A DNA stretch of 64,000 bases from Guillardia theta CCMP2712 (GCF_000315625.1 NW_005434612.1:329038-393037); one strand, 5' to 3'; shown: positions 1-16,009, numbered from the stretch's first letter. The notes: generated from the letters alone by a model not told the origin. Numbers and translations are program-made.

Positions 1-743
1 TCTCCTCGTACACGTCCTCCCCGACCTTCTTGTTTCCTTTCTTCCCCATCGATCCGTTTGCCTCCCGTTTCCCTCCTCTCGGTCGCCCTCCCCCGCGTCC
101 CGCCGGGCTCGAGCCTTGACCACTCTTGCCGCCACCTCTCCCTCCTCCTCTCCCTCCTCCTCTCCCCCGCCCCCCGCCTCGCCCTCCTCCTCCCTTCCCT
201 CCGTCCCCTCCTCCTCGTCCTACTGCGCTTCGCTGCTTCACAGTTCCTGCCATAGCGCACGTGCAATGCGGGCCAACCCCTACACTGTCGGAATCTCTTC
301 AGAAGCTTCCAACGCTAAACTCACAAATATGTCTAAATTTTAGATTTAATCATAGTATTAAAACTAATGTATGTCATTTTAGTGTTAATTGTATTTTGAG
401 TGAAAGTGCAGGGGAGTTTGTTGACAGCGCAGGCGACTGAAAACGGGGGAGGAAGCAGGGGAGAGGAGGAGGAGGGAGGGACTGAGGACTGAGGGGAGGG
501 GAAGGAGGTGAACAGAGGGGGAGGGAGGGGGAGGGAGAGTTGTTGAGGAGAGCTCCAGGTGATGTTTTGAGGTAGAGGACTATAGTGCATGTCATGAAAT
601 GGCCGCCCTGCCCGCGACCTCTTCAAATTCCTCCGAATGAACTGACAGCATGTTTGTCCTCCAGGGCTAAAGGCCAACTCACCGTCGGTCTTGTTTGATA
701 CTAGCATCAACTAGCTTTCATCCGCATCCAACAGCTCTTCAGC
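1..743. other. Intergenic, CT-rich then GA-rich; no gene seen
   Basis: Positions 1-240 are a pyrimidine-rich run (CCT/CTC words) and 430-545 a purine-rich run of GGGAGG words. The open frames here are low-complexity Ser/Pro/Leu translations with no family resemblance. The stretch presumably holds the 5' flank of the transporter that starts at 744. No typical promoter box was identified. Confidence 0.5.
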
Positions 744-2117
744 ATGAGCAGAGCGGATAGCAGCCTGTTACTTGCAGGGGAGGAGGAGCAGGGCCAGGGC
801 AAGTACACCGACATCGATGAAGCGACCCCTTCCAAGAAGCCGCCGCTGTCGACCCTCAGGCTCATCTGTCTTAACATGCACGCTTTCAACTATGGCTTGT
901 TCTATGCTTCGGTCGGCGTGCTCCTGCTCCCGGAGGAGGCCCTGCACATGTTCAACGAGTCGCACGCGATCTTCCTAGCTGTCATGTTGGTCATAGCCGG
1001 GGTCAGCCAGCTGATCTCACCTGCAGCGGGGTATTGGTCTGATAGGTTGATCTCTAGAATGGGTCGTAGGATGCCCTTCATCTTGGGGGGGAACTTGGTC
1101 TTGTTCTTGTCTCTGGGGTGTATGTATCTAGCAAGGACGTACTTGTACGGTTACACTTACCTGCTTCTTCTCTTCGTGGCAGTCTTGGCTCTCAATGTTG
1201 CCTACACTGGCTTCACTGGGCTTGTGTCAGATGTTGTCGACATGTCACAGATGGGATACGCGTCGGGAATCATGGGGGGGTTGACGGCAGCAGGGGCAGT
1301 GCTGGGACTGGTCAGTCTGGGCTTCTGGATCCCGCTGGACATGGCGTACGGACTGTACGCCATTGCAGTGGTCGCAACGACGCCCTTCACTTGGCTGTCT
1401 GTTCGAGACGCTCCGCTGCCCTTCGACAAGCAGAAACCTTACCTCTTCTCGGAGCTGCTCAAGAGCTACTGGATCTCCCCGACGACCCACGGGGATTTCT
1501 TCTGGGTGTTCGTCTCGCGTACTTTCTACTACATGGGTGTTTCCATTCAGATATACATCTTGTACTACCTCAAGGATACCATGAAAGACCCTGAGATCAG
1601 CGGCAATGCACAGAAATACACTGCGATCCTATGCATTCTGTCCCAGAGCGCGTCAGGAATCGTCGCTGCGGTCTCCGGCAAGTTCTCAGACGGGATGGGC
1701 AGGAAACCTCTAATCTACTTCTCCTGCCTCATCATGGCCTTGGTGTACATCGGTTACTGCTTCATCGATGACTACCAGTGGGTCATCGCTCTTGGCCTCT
1801 GCTACGGAGCCAGTAATGGGGTCTATTTGGCGGTAGACTATGCCCTGGCTGTCGAGTGTCTGCCACAGAAGGAAGACCATGCTCGCGATCTTGCGATGTG
1901 GGGCATTGCCGCCTTCTTGGGCACAATGTTCGGTCCCTGCGTTACTGGCCCCATGCTGACCATCATCGGTGGCCAAGGGACAAGCCATTATGCATTCCGT
2001 GGCTACGTCGCTGTCATGATGACTGGAGTGGTGTACTGTGCTTTCTGCGGAGGTTTCATCTACCGCGTGCGGAAGGGAGAACCGACGTATCATTTTTCAG
2101 AGAGCGAAAATGTTTAG
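744..2117 (+). CDS. Major facilitator superfamily transporter, 12 TM
   Basis: A single uninterrupted frame of 457 residues. After a hydrophilic N-terminus of about 40 residues there are about twelve hydrophobic segments in two halves separated by a central loop (around residues 225-250). MFS motif-A-like sequences occur at equivalent places in both halves: GYWSDRLISRMGRRMP between TM2 and TM3, and GKFSDGMGRKP after TM8. The start is the first ATG, just before MSRADSS. The protein should move a small solute across a membrane by alternating access. The overall look recalls the sugar-cation (GPH/sucrose-like) branch of MFS, but the substrate cannot be read from sequence. Unusually for this window it has no intron. 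It converges on the akirin gene, with stops about 370 bp apart. Confidence 0.85.
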   Translation: MSRADSSLLLAGEEEQGQGKYTDIDEATPSKKPPLSTLRLICLNMHAFNYGLFYASVGVLLLPEEALHMFNESHAIFLAVMLVIAGVSQLISPAAGYWSDRLISRMGRRMPFILGGNLVLFLSLGCMYLARTYLYGYTYLLLLFVAVLALNVAYTGFTGLVSDVVDMSQMGYASGIMGGLTAAGAVLGLVSLGFWIPLDMAYGLYAIAVVATTPFTWLSVRDAPLPFDKQKPYLFSELLKSYWISPTTHGDFFWVFVSRTFYYMGVSIQIYILYYLKDTMKDPEISGNAQKYTAILCILSQSASGIVAAVSGKFSDGMGRKPLIYFSCLIMALVYIGYCFIDDYQWVIALGLCYGASNGVYLAVDYALAVECLPQKEDHARDLAMWGIAAFLGTMFGPCVTGPMLTIIGGQGTSHYAFRGYVAVMMTGVVYCAFCGGFIYRVRKGEPTYHFSESENV

Positions 2118-2483
2118 ATAGATAGTTGCGAAGGTAATGAATTACCTTGTGAATCGGACGGAAATTCGAAAGTAATCTCACCTTTATTATCAAGATGCAA
2201 ACAAACACAATCTGCCAAAGCTTGCTAACTGGACGAATGAACGAACCAGTCATCAGACTGCTCATTATTTCTTGTGCAATTCACTAGTGCTAGAAATCTG
2301 ATGGTTCTAATCTCAAGATCCTAAAAACCAAAATGTCAGGAAACAAAGCTCTCAAAGATTGTGCATTTTTCTTGTCCGCAGCTTCCATACCCCCTCACAG
2401 TAAGGTGTGCCGATTCCTATACTTCGCAGAGAATATTGCGGTTATGATACCAAATAATATCTTTGCAACCAATTGAAAATCAT
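2118..2483. other. Convergent intergenic spacer
   Basis: AT-richer spacer between the stop codons of the transporter (+) and akirin (-). It must carry both 3' ends. No coding signal and no G/T-rich patch of the kind found near gene starts. Confidence 0.5.
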
Positions 2484-3011
2484 TCAGCTCACATACGAGA
2501 ATGGGTTGCCCTTGATCTGGCGCGAAATGTAATCTTGATTGAATCGCGTGAAAGAATGGAACTGTTCTGCGAGCTTGAAGTTCAAGATCTTGTTGTATTC
2601 TTCCCTCAGTGCTGTTTCCCTCTGCTGTACCACTTTGCTCACAATGCTTGTAAGCTCCTCGTGCGTATAAAGCTTCTCAGATGGTCTATCCGTATTCACC
2701 ACGGGCTGTTCGCCTTCGTTCATGTTCTTCTTTGACTGCTGAATGTGCTTCCGAACATATCCATCGATTTCTTCTGATTCTATCGGCCTCGTCGCTGGAA
2801 AAGGATTCTCCCTCACACCAACCCCGATCGGTACACCAGCCTGCGCAGCTTTCGTTGCCATCATCTCCGCATACCTCTGTCTTTTGGAGATCTGCAAAAG
2901 ATCCATTGAGGAAGAATCTGTGCCAAGGTGCGCCGACATGGAGCACGTGGTCGGTAGCGCATCACTGAGCGTTTCCAGATCCAAAGGTCGCTTCATTCCA
3001 ATCATCGTCAT
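2484..3011 (-). CDS. Akirin-family nuclear protein
   Basis: The frame reads about 175 residues from a Met cluster (MTMIGMKRPLD) to a stop at 2484. The C-terminus has the akirin signature: a helical LREEYNKILNFKLAEQ stretch, then FTRFNQDYISRQI, ending in exactly SYVS as animal akirins do. Near the N-terminus MKRPLD corresponds to the basic 'KR' nuclear-signal region of akirins. Akirins are small nuclear adaptors that bridge transcription factors to chromatin remodellers and are linked to proteasome import. The frame stays open upstream to 3152, but a CAG at about 3120 looks like a splice acceptor, so a 5' exon is possible and the exact start is uncertain. The middle region (residues 50-110) is poorly conserved, as usual for the family. 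Confidence 0.8.
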   Translation of the reverse strand: MTMIGMKRPLDLETLSDALPTTCSMSAHLGTDSSSMDLLQISKRQRYAEMMATKAAQAGVPIGVGVRENPFPATRPIESEEIDGYVRKHIQQSKKNMNEGEQPVVNTDRPSEKLYTHEELTSIVSKVVQQRETALREEYNKILNFKLAEQFHSFTRFNQDYISRQIKGNPFSYVS

Positions 3012-5401
3012 TCTTGGGATTTTGGATTTGTCTGTGTCGATGTTAAATAAGCTTTGATATCCCGTGGAGTTTTTCCAATCAGTCAAGATGAGAAACAATC
3101 TGAGCTTATCCTGCCCAAAAGCGTTAGTCAGATGATAAGGTAATTTCCCCAAATGTTTGGACCATCAAAGTTGTAAAGGAATCTTCCGATTCATACTTTC
3201 ATTTCAAGCCACCAATACCCTAGCTTTCTGCTCTCAGTTCCTCGTGAAACCTATGCAGGCCAACACAGAGACCAATCGACAAGAAATATGAACATACGCT
3301 GTAAGATTGGTTATATTTGATATGCTATCGAGGACTACGCATGTACGAATATATCAAATTCCTTTGAACGAACAGAAACAACTTCCTCCATTTGATCTTC
3401 GTGTTCAAGAATTCAACAACCAAATGTATCATCGAAAGGTAGACAAGTCTTGCTCACAACATAAAAATTCCAAAGGACTGAATGGACCTTCCTCATAATG
3501 AACTAGCCATCAAACCCCCATTCTGCCCTAAACGAGACCGCTTACACTAAACCAGAAACTATGCTGATCGCCTATCATAAATCATGTACAAACCTTTCAA
3601 AGAACAAGCTCTTGGCTAAAGTAGATGCATCAGAACTATTACAAACACTGATTCTACTCCTCTCGCGTCCCTTCCCCCCGTCCACTCCTCAACCATGGCC
3701 TTGCTTCACTGCACTTCGAGCAGAGGAGCGGCGATGGCGGTAAGAGCCGCTCTTTTGGTCCCACCCTAAAACAACACCCCAGAAATCTCCCACCCCCCTT
3801 TTCTCACCATCATATCGTCAGACCCCAGAAAATCATATGAGAAGAACCCCCTTTTCTCTGACAACGAACGGGTATGCGACTACCCCTACCCCAAGATATC
3901 TCTGGAACCCTACCTCTGGGTACCCTCATTCAAATTATCAGTACACGCGGTATGGCAGGCCTCCACCCAGGTACGGAATTTAAAACCGATGCATATTACA
4001 TTTTAATACATTACTGCTTCTTAATATTTTATTTTATGAATGTATCTGCAGGCTCCTTGGTATGATTTTTGTACAACTTTAAAAAACTTTTATCCCTCTA
4101 TTTTCTCGAGCTGACCTGACCATTTTGAGCTGGGTATATTGTTATTGTGAACATAATGGTACCAATATTTATATAATAATGGATGCATGGTAGAAACAAA
4201 GAGTTACCGGGTCCTAACGGTCCGGTACAATCTGTTGCAATGGTACAGATTTCAATGGATAACTGCACCAAAACCAAAACTTTCACAGTTCCCCTCAACC
4301 TTCCTGGTGTATCTTTGAAAAAGTGTAGGATTGGTTAAATATCTTGCTCCTCAACATCAGCACAATTTTAAAGAGGAAGTTTGTACCACAAGCATCAGTG
4401 CATATCGGTACATTCATGGTACTAATATTATACATATTTTGACAAAAGTTGGATTGATTTTTGTAATAATATTATGAATTCGTGGTACCATTTACTTTCT
4501 TGGGTAGCAAACTCTAAACCTGTTCAAATCGATCGTTACAAAGAATTTGCCGTTGTAACTGGCAGTGCCAAACCTGTCAGTGTTGGGCCCGGCCCGGCTT
4601 GCCGCTTCCCGGCGGCCGCCCGGTCACCAGCCACCGCACGGTGACGACGGTATCGTGGCACCGTCCGGAGTCCGATGCTGTGACGGTCCGATCACCGGGT
4701 CCCGCCGGGCGCGGACGGTCCGATCCGATCATGATCCGATCGGATGACTCTTGAATCCGATCCGCCGCGCCGCAAGGCGGAAGTTCCGAGTTCGGCTCAC
4801 TTGAACTCAGTGATCGGACTGTTTCAAGTTCCAGCGGCCGAACTAGTACTAGCCGGTCCGCCGAGTGACATGATGAACCGGGCTTCGCGGGTCACGGGGG
4901 CACTGGATCGGGCTGCCGCGCCACGCTGCCGTACTACTAGCTACGGCCCGGCCGCAGTACTACCGGCGTGACACTGGAACCTTGGCACTACTGTGACCTG
5001 ATCTGAGTGGGAAAGCGGTGCCAACGGCGGTGAATGCAATTTAACTAGTAAACGGGCCAAACAATCGGATCGGACGGCAACTTCACTGTCTCAGGCTGCA
5101 AGCACTGTCAAGCGAGGTGCTCCCGCGCCGCCGGGGCGACAGTGCGGCGGCACATTAGAAACGGTCCGCTGATGCTGCAGTGCCGGCCCTCACTGAGTCA
5201 GCAAGCCTCCGGCTATCGAAAGACTCTCGTAGCTCAGACGCCGTTTCAGCTACCGGCCAAGACTCAGGCTGTAGGATCAGCGCCATTATCCCGCAGTGAC
5301 TCAGCATGACTACATCTGCCGCTGCCAGTTGAGCAGACCGTCTTACAGACCGAGTCACAAAGCGAGCAGCAGCCAAACCGCGTGTTGAGAGTGCGGTCAG
5401 C
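3012..5401. other. Long intergenic region without recognised gene
   Basis: Upstream of akirin, 3760-3980 is rich in CCCCTACC/TACCC words (G/T-rich class on the other strand). 3990-4560 is AT-rich. From about 4560 the composition changes abruptly to the GC-rich 'small-vocabulary' patch described separately. Open frames are short and show no family resemblance. Confidence 0.5.
4560..5400. repeat. GC-rich low-vocabulary intergenic patch 1
   Basis: The sequence is made of repeatedly reshuffled short words that are palindromic or each other's complements: CGGTCCG, GATCCGATC, CCGGCC, ACTAGTACTAG, CAGTGAC/GTCACTG. A strong near-palindrome (CCGATCATGATCCGATCGG) lies around 4727-4745. It is not a tandem array and not coding. 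The same vocabulary recurs at 7420-8520, 38565-38665, 46850-47400 and 52060-52350. It directly abuts the 3' end of the phosphatase gene. Confidence 0.45.
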
Positions 5402-7143
5402 TTAGAAGAAGTCAGCGATAGAGTCAACGTAGTAATTCGCCTGCAAAGATGTCAGTGGAAGACCTTCAGGACACCAAGCGCAACATGAAGTAAGAACAAG
5501 TGAAAGTGAAGTTAAGGAGGAATCAGTGAGGGAGACGAGGGAATAGAATGAAAGGGGTTCAGCAGAACGAGTGGAAGATGAAACAAAGGTGCCTTGCCTT
5601 GATCTTGTTGTTCGCTGAAAGATACTTCTCCTCCGTAGTGACACCGGACAAGGTCAGGCAGCTGACGCATCCGTTGCTGTTGCCGAAGACAATGTCCGTG
5701 TCCAATCTGTCACCGACCTGCAAGATCACCATATCATCAACCACTATCACTGATGCATCGTAAGTGGGGCACCATGCAGATCCTTGATCGATCGATCTTG
5801 TACTTGTCGGCAATGTAGTCGATCATCAGGCTGCACAGCCGTCAGCATTTGAACCTCGGACTAAACGCGCCCTCACGGTGATGGCTTGCCAACAACAGTT
5901 GGCTCCTTTCCAGTGCACCCCTTGATAGCGCCAGCCATGGAGCCATTTCCAGCCCATTCCTTCAGCGTTCTCTTAGTGACTGCATGTAATCATGATCAGC
6001 TGACCTGCGCGTCGGTCAAGTGGGTGACGGCATCCAAGTTAGTGACGATGAACTGACATCCAGGGTTTTCGTTGATGCACAACTGCCCATCTTGTCAGAA
6101 GGATGCCTTGCGTGCTATGCAATGCTGCACTGCCATGTACCTGAGCGTACTGGATCTTGTAATAGTTGATGTAGCGGTCAAAGCCGACAATGACGGCACC
6201 AACATCCTCATCGTGAGGAAGAGCAAAACCTGTTTGTAACAGTTACAATGACATTCAAACGTGGCAAAGCAAGCAAAAAGTAAAAATAAAACAAATGCAC
6301 CAGGCTTCAGCTCGATCGTCTTCGCCTTGTCATTTTCTCCACCAGTCCTGGGGATACAGTTTATCACAAACATCTACGTGTGAGTGCAGCATTGAAAACG
6401 CTTGACCCTCTCTTTCACATACAAGTGTGCTCCTCTCTGCCGTCCTGCCATTCTCACCATGGAACGTTGATGAGGTCCAACTCTTCCTGGATGCCTCGCT
6501 CGCCGATGATGTATACTTTCTTCCCAGTCTCCTTGAACTTGGTTTGCTCAAGGTATGCAGCTGCTGCAAACGATGAAGAAAAAATCTCCTCGGGATTGAC
6601 GTTCAGTCCTGTAAAGGAACACGTCACAACCACCCAAATACTCTTTTGTACTTGCCCAAAGAGTCGAACTTGGCCTTGTAACCCTTGCGGCTCTTGGTGC
6701 TGTTGTTCGTAACGAAGAAAATCTTCTTTCCGGCTGCTCGAAGTTTCTCGAGCACCTCGGGAACACCTGGGATCAAGCTATCTCCCTTCCAAATCACTCC
6801 ATCGCAATCGAAGATGAACACGTCGACAGAGTCCAGCATCTTGACTGAAAATCATCAAGAACAAATGAGTCAATGGTCAAATATGCATTACAAGCAAACG
6901 ACCTGCAGAGTCCGGCGTCAGTTTCATCGTCGTCTCTGGGGAAGCAGCCGACGGCGCTGCCATCATCATCGGGGCGTACCCGCCCCTTACACGGATTGTT
7001 GGCCTAACCATCGTCTTCGAGATGGACTGAGCCTTTGAGAGCTGGGGTGCTCGAAGGAGCAGGGGACGAGATGAGACCAGGGAGGAGAAGGCGGTTGCCT
7101 GCGCCGCCATGGCCAACAGAACCGCCGCCGACAGAGTCCGCAT
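5402..7143 (-). CDS. PGP: Plastid-targeted phosphoglycolate phosphatase (10 exons)
   Basis: HAD-superfamily phosphatase removing phosphate from 2-phosphoglycolate made by Rubisco oxygenation (first step of photorespiration). Exons: 7143-6903, 6844-6656, 6608-6458, 6347-6301, 6229-6141, 6082-6005, 5959-5877, 5830-5773, 5717-5598, 5440-5402, joining to exactly 365 codons. Exon 1 encodes a signal peptide (MRTLSAAVLLAMAAQATA) followed by FSSLVSSRP, the phenylalanine-led transit peptide of complex red plastids. HAD motif I is FIFDCDGVIW (two catalytic Asp), motif II FVTNNS, motif III Lys in VVGKPSP, motif IV GDRLDTDI. THLTDAQEWAGNGSM closely matches plant plastid PGLP. Introns 2 and 9 use GC donors (GCAAGT and GCAAGG); the rest are GT-AG, 45-157 nt. 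It most likely acts in the plastid stroma. Confidence 0.92.
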
Positions 7144-7419
7144 TGCCTTGATAGAAAAGTTTCTGGTTTGCGAGTGGGTTGCAGATATGACGGTGGGGTA
7201 CTACAGATACGGGTAATTCCAGGAGAAGAATAGGGGGTAATCCACAGATCAAATTGTAAATATGAGGGGTGGTGATATGTACCCACCCAAATACTATATG
7301 ACATCTAAGATGGAGGGAGGCGTGAGACGGGGTAGGTATCTGCTGTAAAATAGCTAGTTGACCCGGCGATGCCAGTCAGGCCTAGGCTGAGTTGAAACCC
7401 GGAGTACGAGGACAATCGG

Positions 7420-8520
7420 TGGCAGGAGAGTCGAGGTTGGCCGAAACAGTGTACCGACTCCCCCGGCGGCGTCGGGCCGGGAGTCCTGGTCCGAGCCCGG
7501 GATTCCGGCGCCGGGCCCGGCCTCCGGGTCTGTTCCGTGACAGTCACAGTCATTCAAAGTTGAGTCACAGTCACTCTTTAGCCTCGGACTCCGACACTCA
7601 GTGAGCCGACTGACCGTACTCGTCACAGTGATGTCAGATCCGGGAGGCTGTCAATGACTCCGCGGCAGTGCGGCGACCCAGCTAACTTCCGGAACTCGGA
7701 ACTTCGGAACGGTCACCGTTCGTGACAGTGACTTGAAGGCTTGCCGGGCAACGCGGCCGGCGTCACTGCCACTCAGTGACTGCGGCACACGAAACCAGCG
7801 GTCAGCCTTGCGCCAAGTTGAAAAATTCGGAACTTCCGAATCAGTGCCACAGTGACGGTCCGGCCCGGCCCAGGCCCGGGCCGCGCGTACCGTACCGTAC
7901 GGTCACCGGGTAGTACAGTACGGCCCGGGCACGGACGGTCACGGCGCCGCCGAGCCACTGGACCTGAGTGGGCCGCACTGAACTTGACTCACTGTAAGTT
8001 ACGCCTAAGGGGCGTCACGCTACTAGTGAGTCACTGAACGGAGTCAGGCTGACTGGCCGGGCCCGGTTGGCACTGAGCCCGGGCCGGGCCGCACAGGCGG
8101 GCGGCATTGAAGCGGCCGCGGGCACTGCGGCAGTCACTGGCGCATGCTATCCGACTCGGCGGCGATGATATCAGTCGATCCACTGTTTGACTCAGTGACT
8201 CGGAAGCCGCGACGATCTCATCCGAGTCAACTTTCCGAACTGTCAGTCGGATGCCGCCGGTGACGGTCACGGTTCCGATTCTCAGGCATAATCGGTTCAC
8301 CGTGACTGACAATTCCGACTCGTTCCGAAGTTCTGCCGGGCCACTGAGCGGCGTGACTCAGTAGTACGCACTGGCTCGGCCAGCAGGTCACCGGCACTGC
8401 AACTTGGCAAGTTCCGATCCGGGTCCGATCAAAAGTGGGTCCGGCGAGTCCCGGAGTCGGCGGCGGCGACTCCCAGGGCCAGCGGCAAGCCTGCCAAGTT
8501 TTTCGGTACTGAAGTTGCAC
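7420..8520. repeat. GC-rich low-vocabulary intergenic patch 2
   Basis: Largest member of the class. Recurrent words: CAGTGAC/GTCACTG, CACTCAGTGA, CCGTACCGTACGGTCACCGG (7890-7910), GCCCGGGC, CGGAACTTCGG. Words occur on both strands in changing order, with no fixed period. No coding potential recognised. Confidence 0.45.
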
Positions 8521-8539
8521 CTCATGAAATGGTCTTTAC

Positions 8540-9330
8540 CCACCCCATGCTCTTGGAGCACCCCACCATCTCTTCGGAGTATTCCGTAGCATACCACCCC
8601 ACCATTACACCCTTCCCCGTTGTATCATTCCTTTAAAGCACCCTACCCCCTTGATCATCCCACGGTGCCCTCCGCATGTCCCGACTGCGCCTGAACTTGC
8701 GGCCCCCCCTCCAGTGACCGGTTTTTACTACGAGCTTGCTCATGTAGTAATGAGTACCCCCACCCATGGAGTTATCGGGAAACTCTCCAAGCCAGGAGCA
8801 GGAGGACCGGCTAATAAATAAACAGGGACAAGAGGGTACCCCAGAAGAATGGATCTGTGGGGGTGGGCCGTTGCCTTGGGGAGGTGGTGGGTCCTTGGGT
8901 TCTGTTCCGAAAAAAAAGTTGGAAGCAAGTTTAGTCGATTTTTTACTTGTGTTATTTGAAATTGTCAGGTTAATTTCGAACAAAGTTTGAAATCTCTTAT
9001 GTTGACACCGAAAACATGTATTGAGCCCAGGTGGGGGTACCAGTACTTTGACTAGTAGTAAAAGTGTATGGTGGGTAGTTCAATTTCTGGGGTACGACTT
9101 GATCCTGGGGTCTGACCACTGCAGGTAGTGTAAATAATAATAGGGGGTAGGGTAGGTGTCACATATCGAGAAAAGAATGATTGAAATCCAGGGTAGGGTG
9201 CTCTTCATTCCCATATCCTTGGGGAAAAGGGGGTGTTTTTGACTAGGGAAATACGGGTACGGCGCGGAGGAGATGATCTGTACCAGTACCGGGAAGAGGG
9301 GTGGGCCAAGGAATTGATCCGATCGGGGGT
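8540..9330. repeat. G/T-rich GGGTA/TACCC patch
   Basis: Repeated imperfect words GGGGTACC, GTAGGGTAGG, CCACCCCACC, TACCCCCACCC on either strand. Similar shorter patches occur at 3760-3980, 7190-7340, 23100-24000, 32660-32830, 35585-35660, 38790-38960, 43080-43380 and 47500-47545, nearly all upstream of a gene start. Confidence 0.45.
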
Positions 9331-10016
9331 TGGGGTGGGAACAAGAGTCGAACCTTTTAGTCAATCATTCGTAATCGATAACTGCCGCATGGCGGGGGAA
9401 GGGGGGCCGCGAGGGCATAGTGAGATGAGAAGGAGAGTTGGAGAGGGAGATGCTGATACTTGATACACATCCATGTGTAAATGTATCGAAACTTTTGTGA
9501 GAAATATCTCAAGCCTCTCTCAATGAGTCCCTGTGAATTTTGTTTTGGCGTGTTGGAAGAGTTTGATTCTTTGTGATAAGTCGATACGATGTCCAACAGA
9601 AATTCCCTTAGAAATGAGAATGCTAGGCGTCTCCCCGCATAATTTTTCACATGGATACCATTGTATTTGTCCGATTGTGTACTATAAGCGCCCCTGCAAG
9701 ACTCAGAAGGGTGCAATGCATGCTTTTGGGTTTGGAACGATTTGTGCTTGTTTGAAAATGTAGACGCTGCGTAATTTGAAGCTAAATCCCCACTTGACAA
9801 ATTGGCTTTAGTCGTTCTGAATTAGTTCTTATTGATTCGAATTTTGGAAGGATTCCTGTTCTTCTCGAGATTTCAGTGATTGTATATCCCATCATTATCC
9901 TACTCAAAAAAATTGTACACCATATCAAACATGTATCTTCCCATAATGTAAAAGTTGACGATTTGTACAGGAAAAGCAAAACGGCCACCAAGTTTCAGCA
10001 GGAGCGGGGAATCACC

Positions 10017-10517
10017 ATGACCGACGCTAGCTTGCCTTCCACCCCCACAGAGCAATTTGACTTCTGTCCAAAGACTTCGGTGGCAGTGAAGCCTCCTGGT
10101 GCAAACCGCCGAATGCGAATAGCCAGACCAAACCTGTCCAGCACAACGAGGAAGACGTACAGTGGGATGCGAGATCGGGACCTTCAAAACTGGGCAGGGC
10201 AGCTGTTGAGGAGAAAGCTGGATGACCTGATCGATGGAAGAGGGGAGCAGAACGATGAAGAAGATTTGGGCGCCAGAGACCACGAGAACGATGCGGGAGA
10301 CGAAGGTGGGACACAGCAGAGGACATCGGGAGCTCATGAGCCCCCAACAGCTGCCACCAACACGAGGGTTCACGATGAGGAAAGAGCAAGATTGAATGAG
10401 GGGACAAAGAGCTCAACCACAGGCACGCGGAGGGTGACGAAAAGGAGGAGTAATGCAGAAGAAAAGTTGGAAACTAGCAAGGTAAGAAGAAGCAGCAGGT
10501 TGCAAAAGCAAAACTAA
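10017..10517 (+). CDS. Small charged protein of unknown function
   Basis: About 166 residues from an ATG (MTDASLPSTPTEQ) in an open frame that begins upstream at 9876. I do not recognise the family. The protein is hydrophilic: a Ser/Thr/Pro-rich N-terminus, a middle segment GMRDRDLQNWAGQLLRRKL that could form a helix, an acidic/Glu-Asp stretch, and a basic C-terminus (TKRRSN..., VRRSSRLQKQN) resembling a nuclear-localisation or DNA-contact tail. A TTTCAG just before the ATG could be a splice acceptor, so a 5' exon is possible. An AAG|GTAAGA near 10480 is a good donor, so the last dozen residues may instead be intronic. Confidence 0.5.
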   Translation: MTDASLPSTPTEQFDFCPKTSVAVKPPGANRRMRIARPNLSSTTRKTYSGMRDRDLQNWAGQLLRRKLDDLIDGRGEQNDEEDLGARDHENDAGDEGGTQQRTSGAHEPPTAATNTRVHDEERARLNEGTKSSTTGTRRVTKRRSNAEEKLETSKVRRSSRLQKQN

Positions 10518-11545
10518 AGGGAATAACCTGTCATGTCGATTTCAGCAGCGATGTTGAAAGGACTTATTAACAGCATGGCTTGTGTTTCAATGTTTTGCGG
10601 TGATGATACAAATTCCAAACTCACATTGGGAGCTGATCCGCTGCGTCAACATGTTGTGCAGGGAATGTAACTCACTTCCCTCAGACACTAGAAGTGCTTT
10701 GTCTTAACTCAAGTTAACTCTAGATGATTTCTTAAAAATTAAACCCACCTATTGAAATCCAGCGCTTTTGTGTAAGATACCATTCGATGAAGCCGAGGAA
10801 GCAATGGGAAAGAACGCAGGCACACTTGATTCGTACTCGTATGTTTCTCAAACCAACCTACTAGTAGATGCCTAGTCATGCTTCTATTCCCCCTCTCTTG
10901 TTTTCTCTTCACTATGTGCATGCATCATATTCGAACTCATCTTTCCTCCAATACACCACTCCTCTGCACATCATTTTCGCATCTCTCCCCTCACGATCTC
11001 CTTCTTCGAACTCCCTCCGGTGCCCTGACTCCTTCCCTTTCCCCTTCCATTCCCTTCCCCTCTTCCCTTACCCCTTTTCTCCTGCCAGGTTTCCTGCCAG
11101 CTTCCTGCCAGGTTTCCTGCCAGCTTCCCGAGCTCCCCAGTCTTCTCTACACCAACATCCTGCCTTCCCTCACCTCCCCGCCAAAATTCTACCCCGTCTC
11201 TTCCTTCGCCCATCCTCCGCCCCCCTGAAGTCCGTGTTTCCCCTCCCGGCAAGTGTACCTCAAATTTTTTATTTGCCCAAGGTACCTCCTCCCTGCGGTC
11301 CGGGCCTTACCTTGCCGATCCCTCCGTCCGCCTCCCTGCTCCCTGCTCAGCTTGCTCAGTTCTGCTTCCATCTGCCTACAGCTTGCAACCCGAACCCCAG
11401 CATCCCTCATCCTTGGCCTTGCTCCTTCATACAGACCCTTCCACCCTGATCCGCAAAAGTCGCATCTCAAGATGCGATGGCTACTGCTGCACTTGATCCG
11501 AGCTTGTGAAATTGGACGATCAGTCTCAGCAATATCTGAAGAACA
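10518..11545. other. Intergenic, pyrimidine-rich upstream of RRM gene
   Basis: 10990-11470 on the + strand is strongly C/T-rich with repeated TTTCCTGCCAG words around 11090-11130. The Pro/Ser/Leu-rich open frame here is a compositional artefact. It probably contains the promoter and 5' UTR of the gene at 11546. Confidence 0.4.
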
Positions 11546-15948
<4,403 letters not shown>

Positions 15949-15954
15949 GTCCTA

Positions 15955-16009
15955 CCTCCTCTTCCTCCTCCTCCTCCTCCTCCTCCTCCTCCTCCTCCTA
16001 AATCATCCT
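15955..16009 (+). repeat. (CCT)n microsatellite abutting gap 1
   Basis: CCTCCTCCT tract that ends shortly before the N run. It is the probable reason the assembly broke here. Confidence 0.9.

Larger units (their letters stand above)
7144..10016. other. Long intergenic region
   Basis: Contains, in order: a G/T-rich TACCC/GGGTA stretch just upstream of the phosphatase start (7190-7340), GC-rich patch 2 (7420-8520), a second, longer G/T-rich stretch (8540-9330), and AT-rich sequence to 10016. Open frames are short and unrecognised. Confidence 0.45.

Noticed and set aside
126-440. Pro-rich open frame at the left end
   Set aside because: Pure CCT/CTC composition, no initiation context, and runs into AT-rich non-coding sequence.
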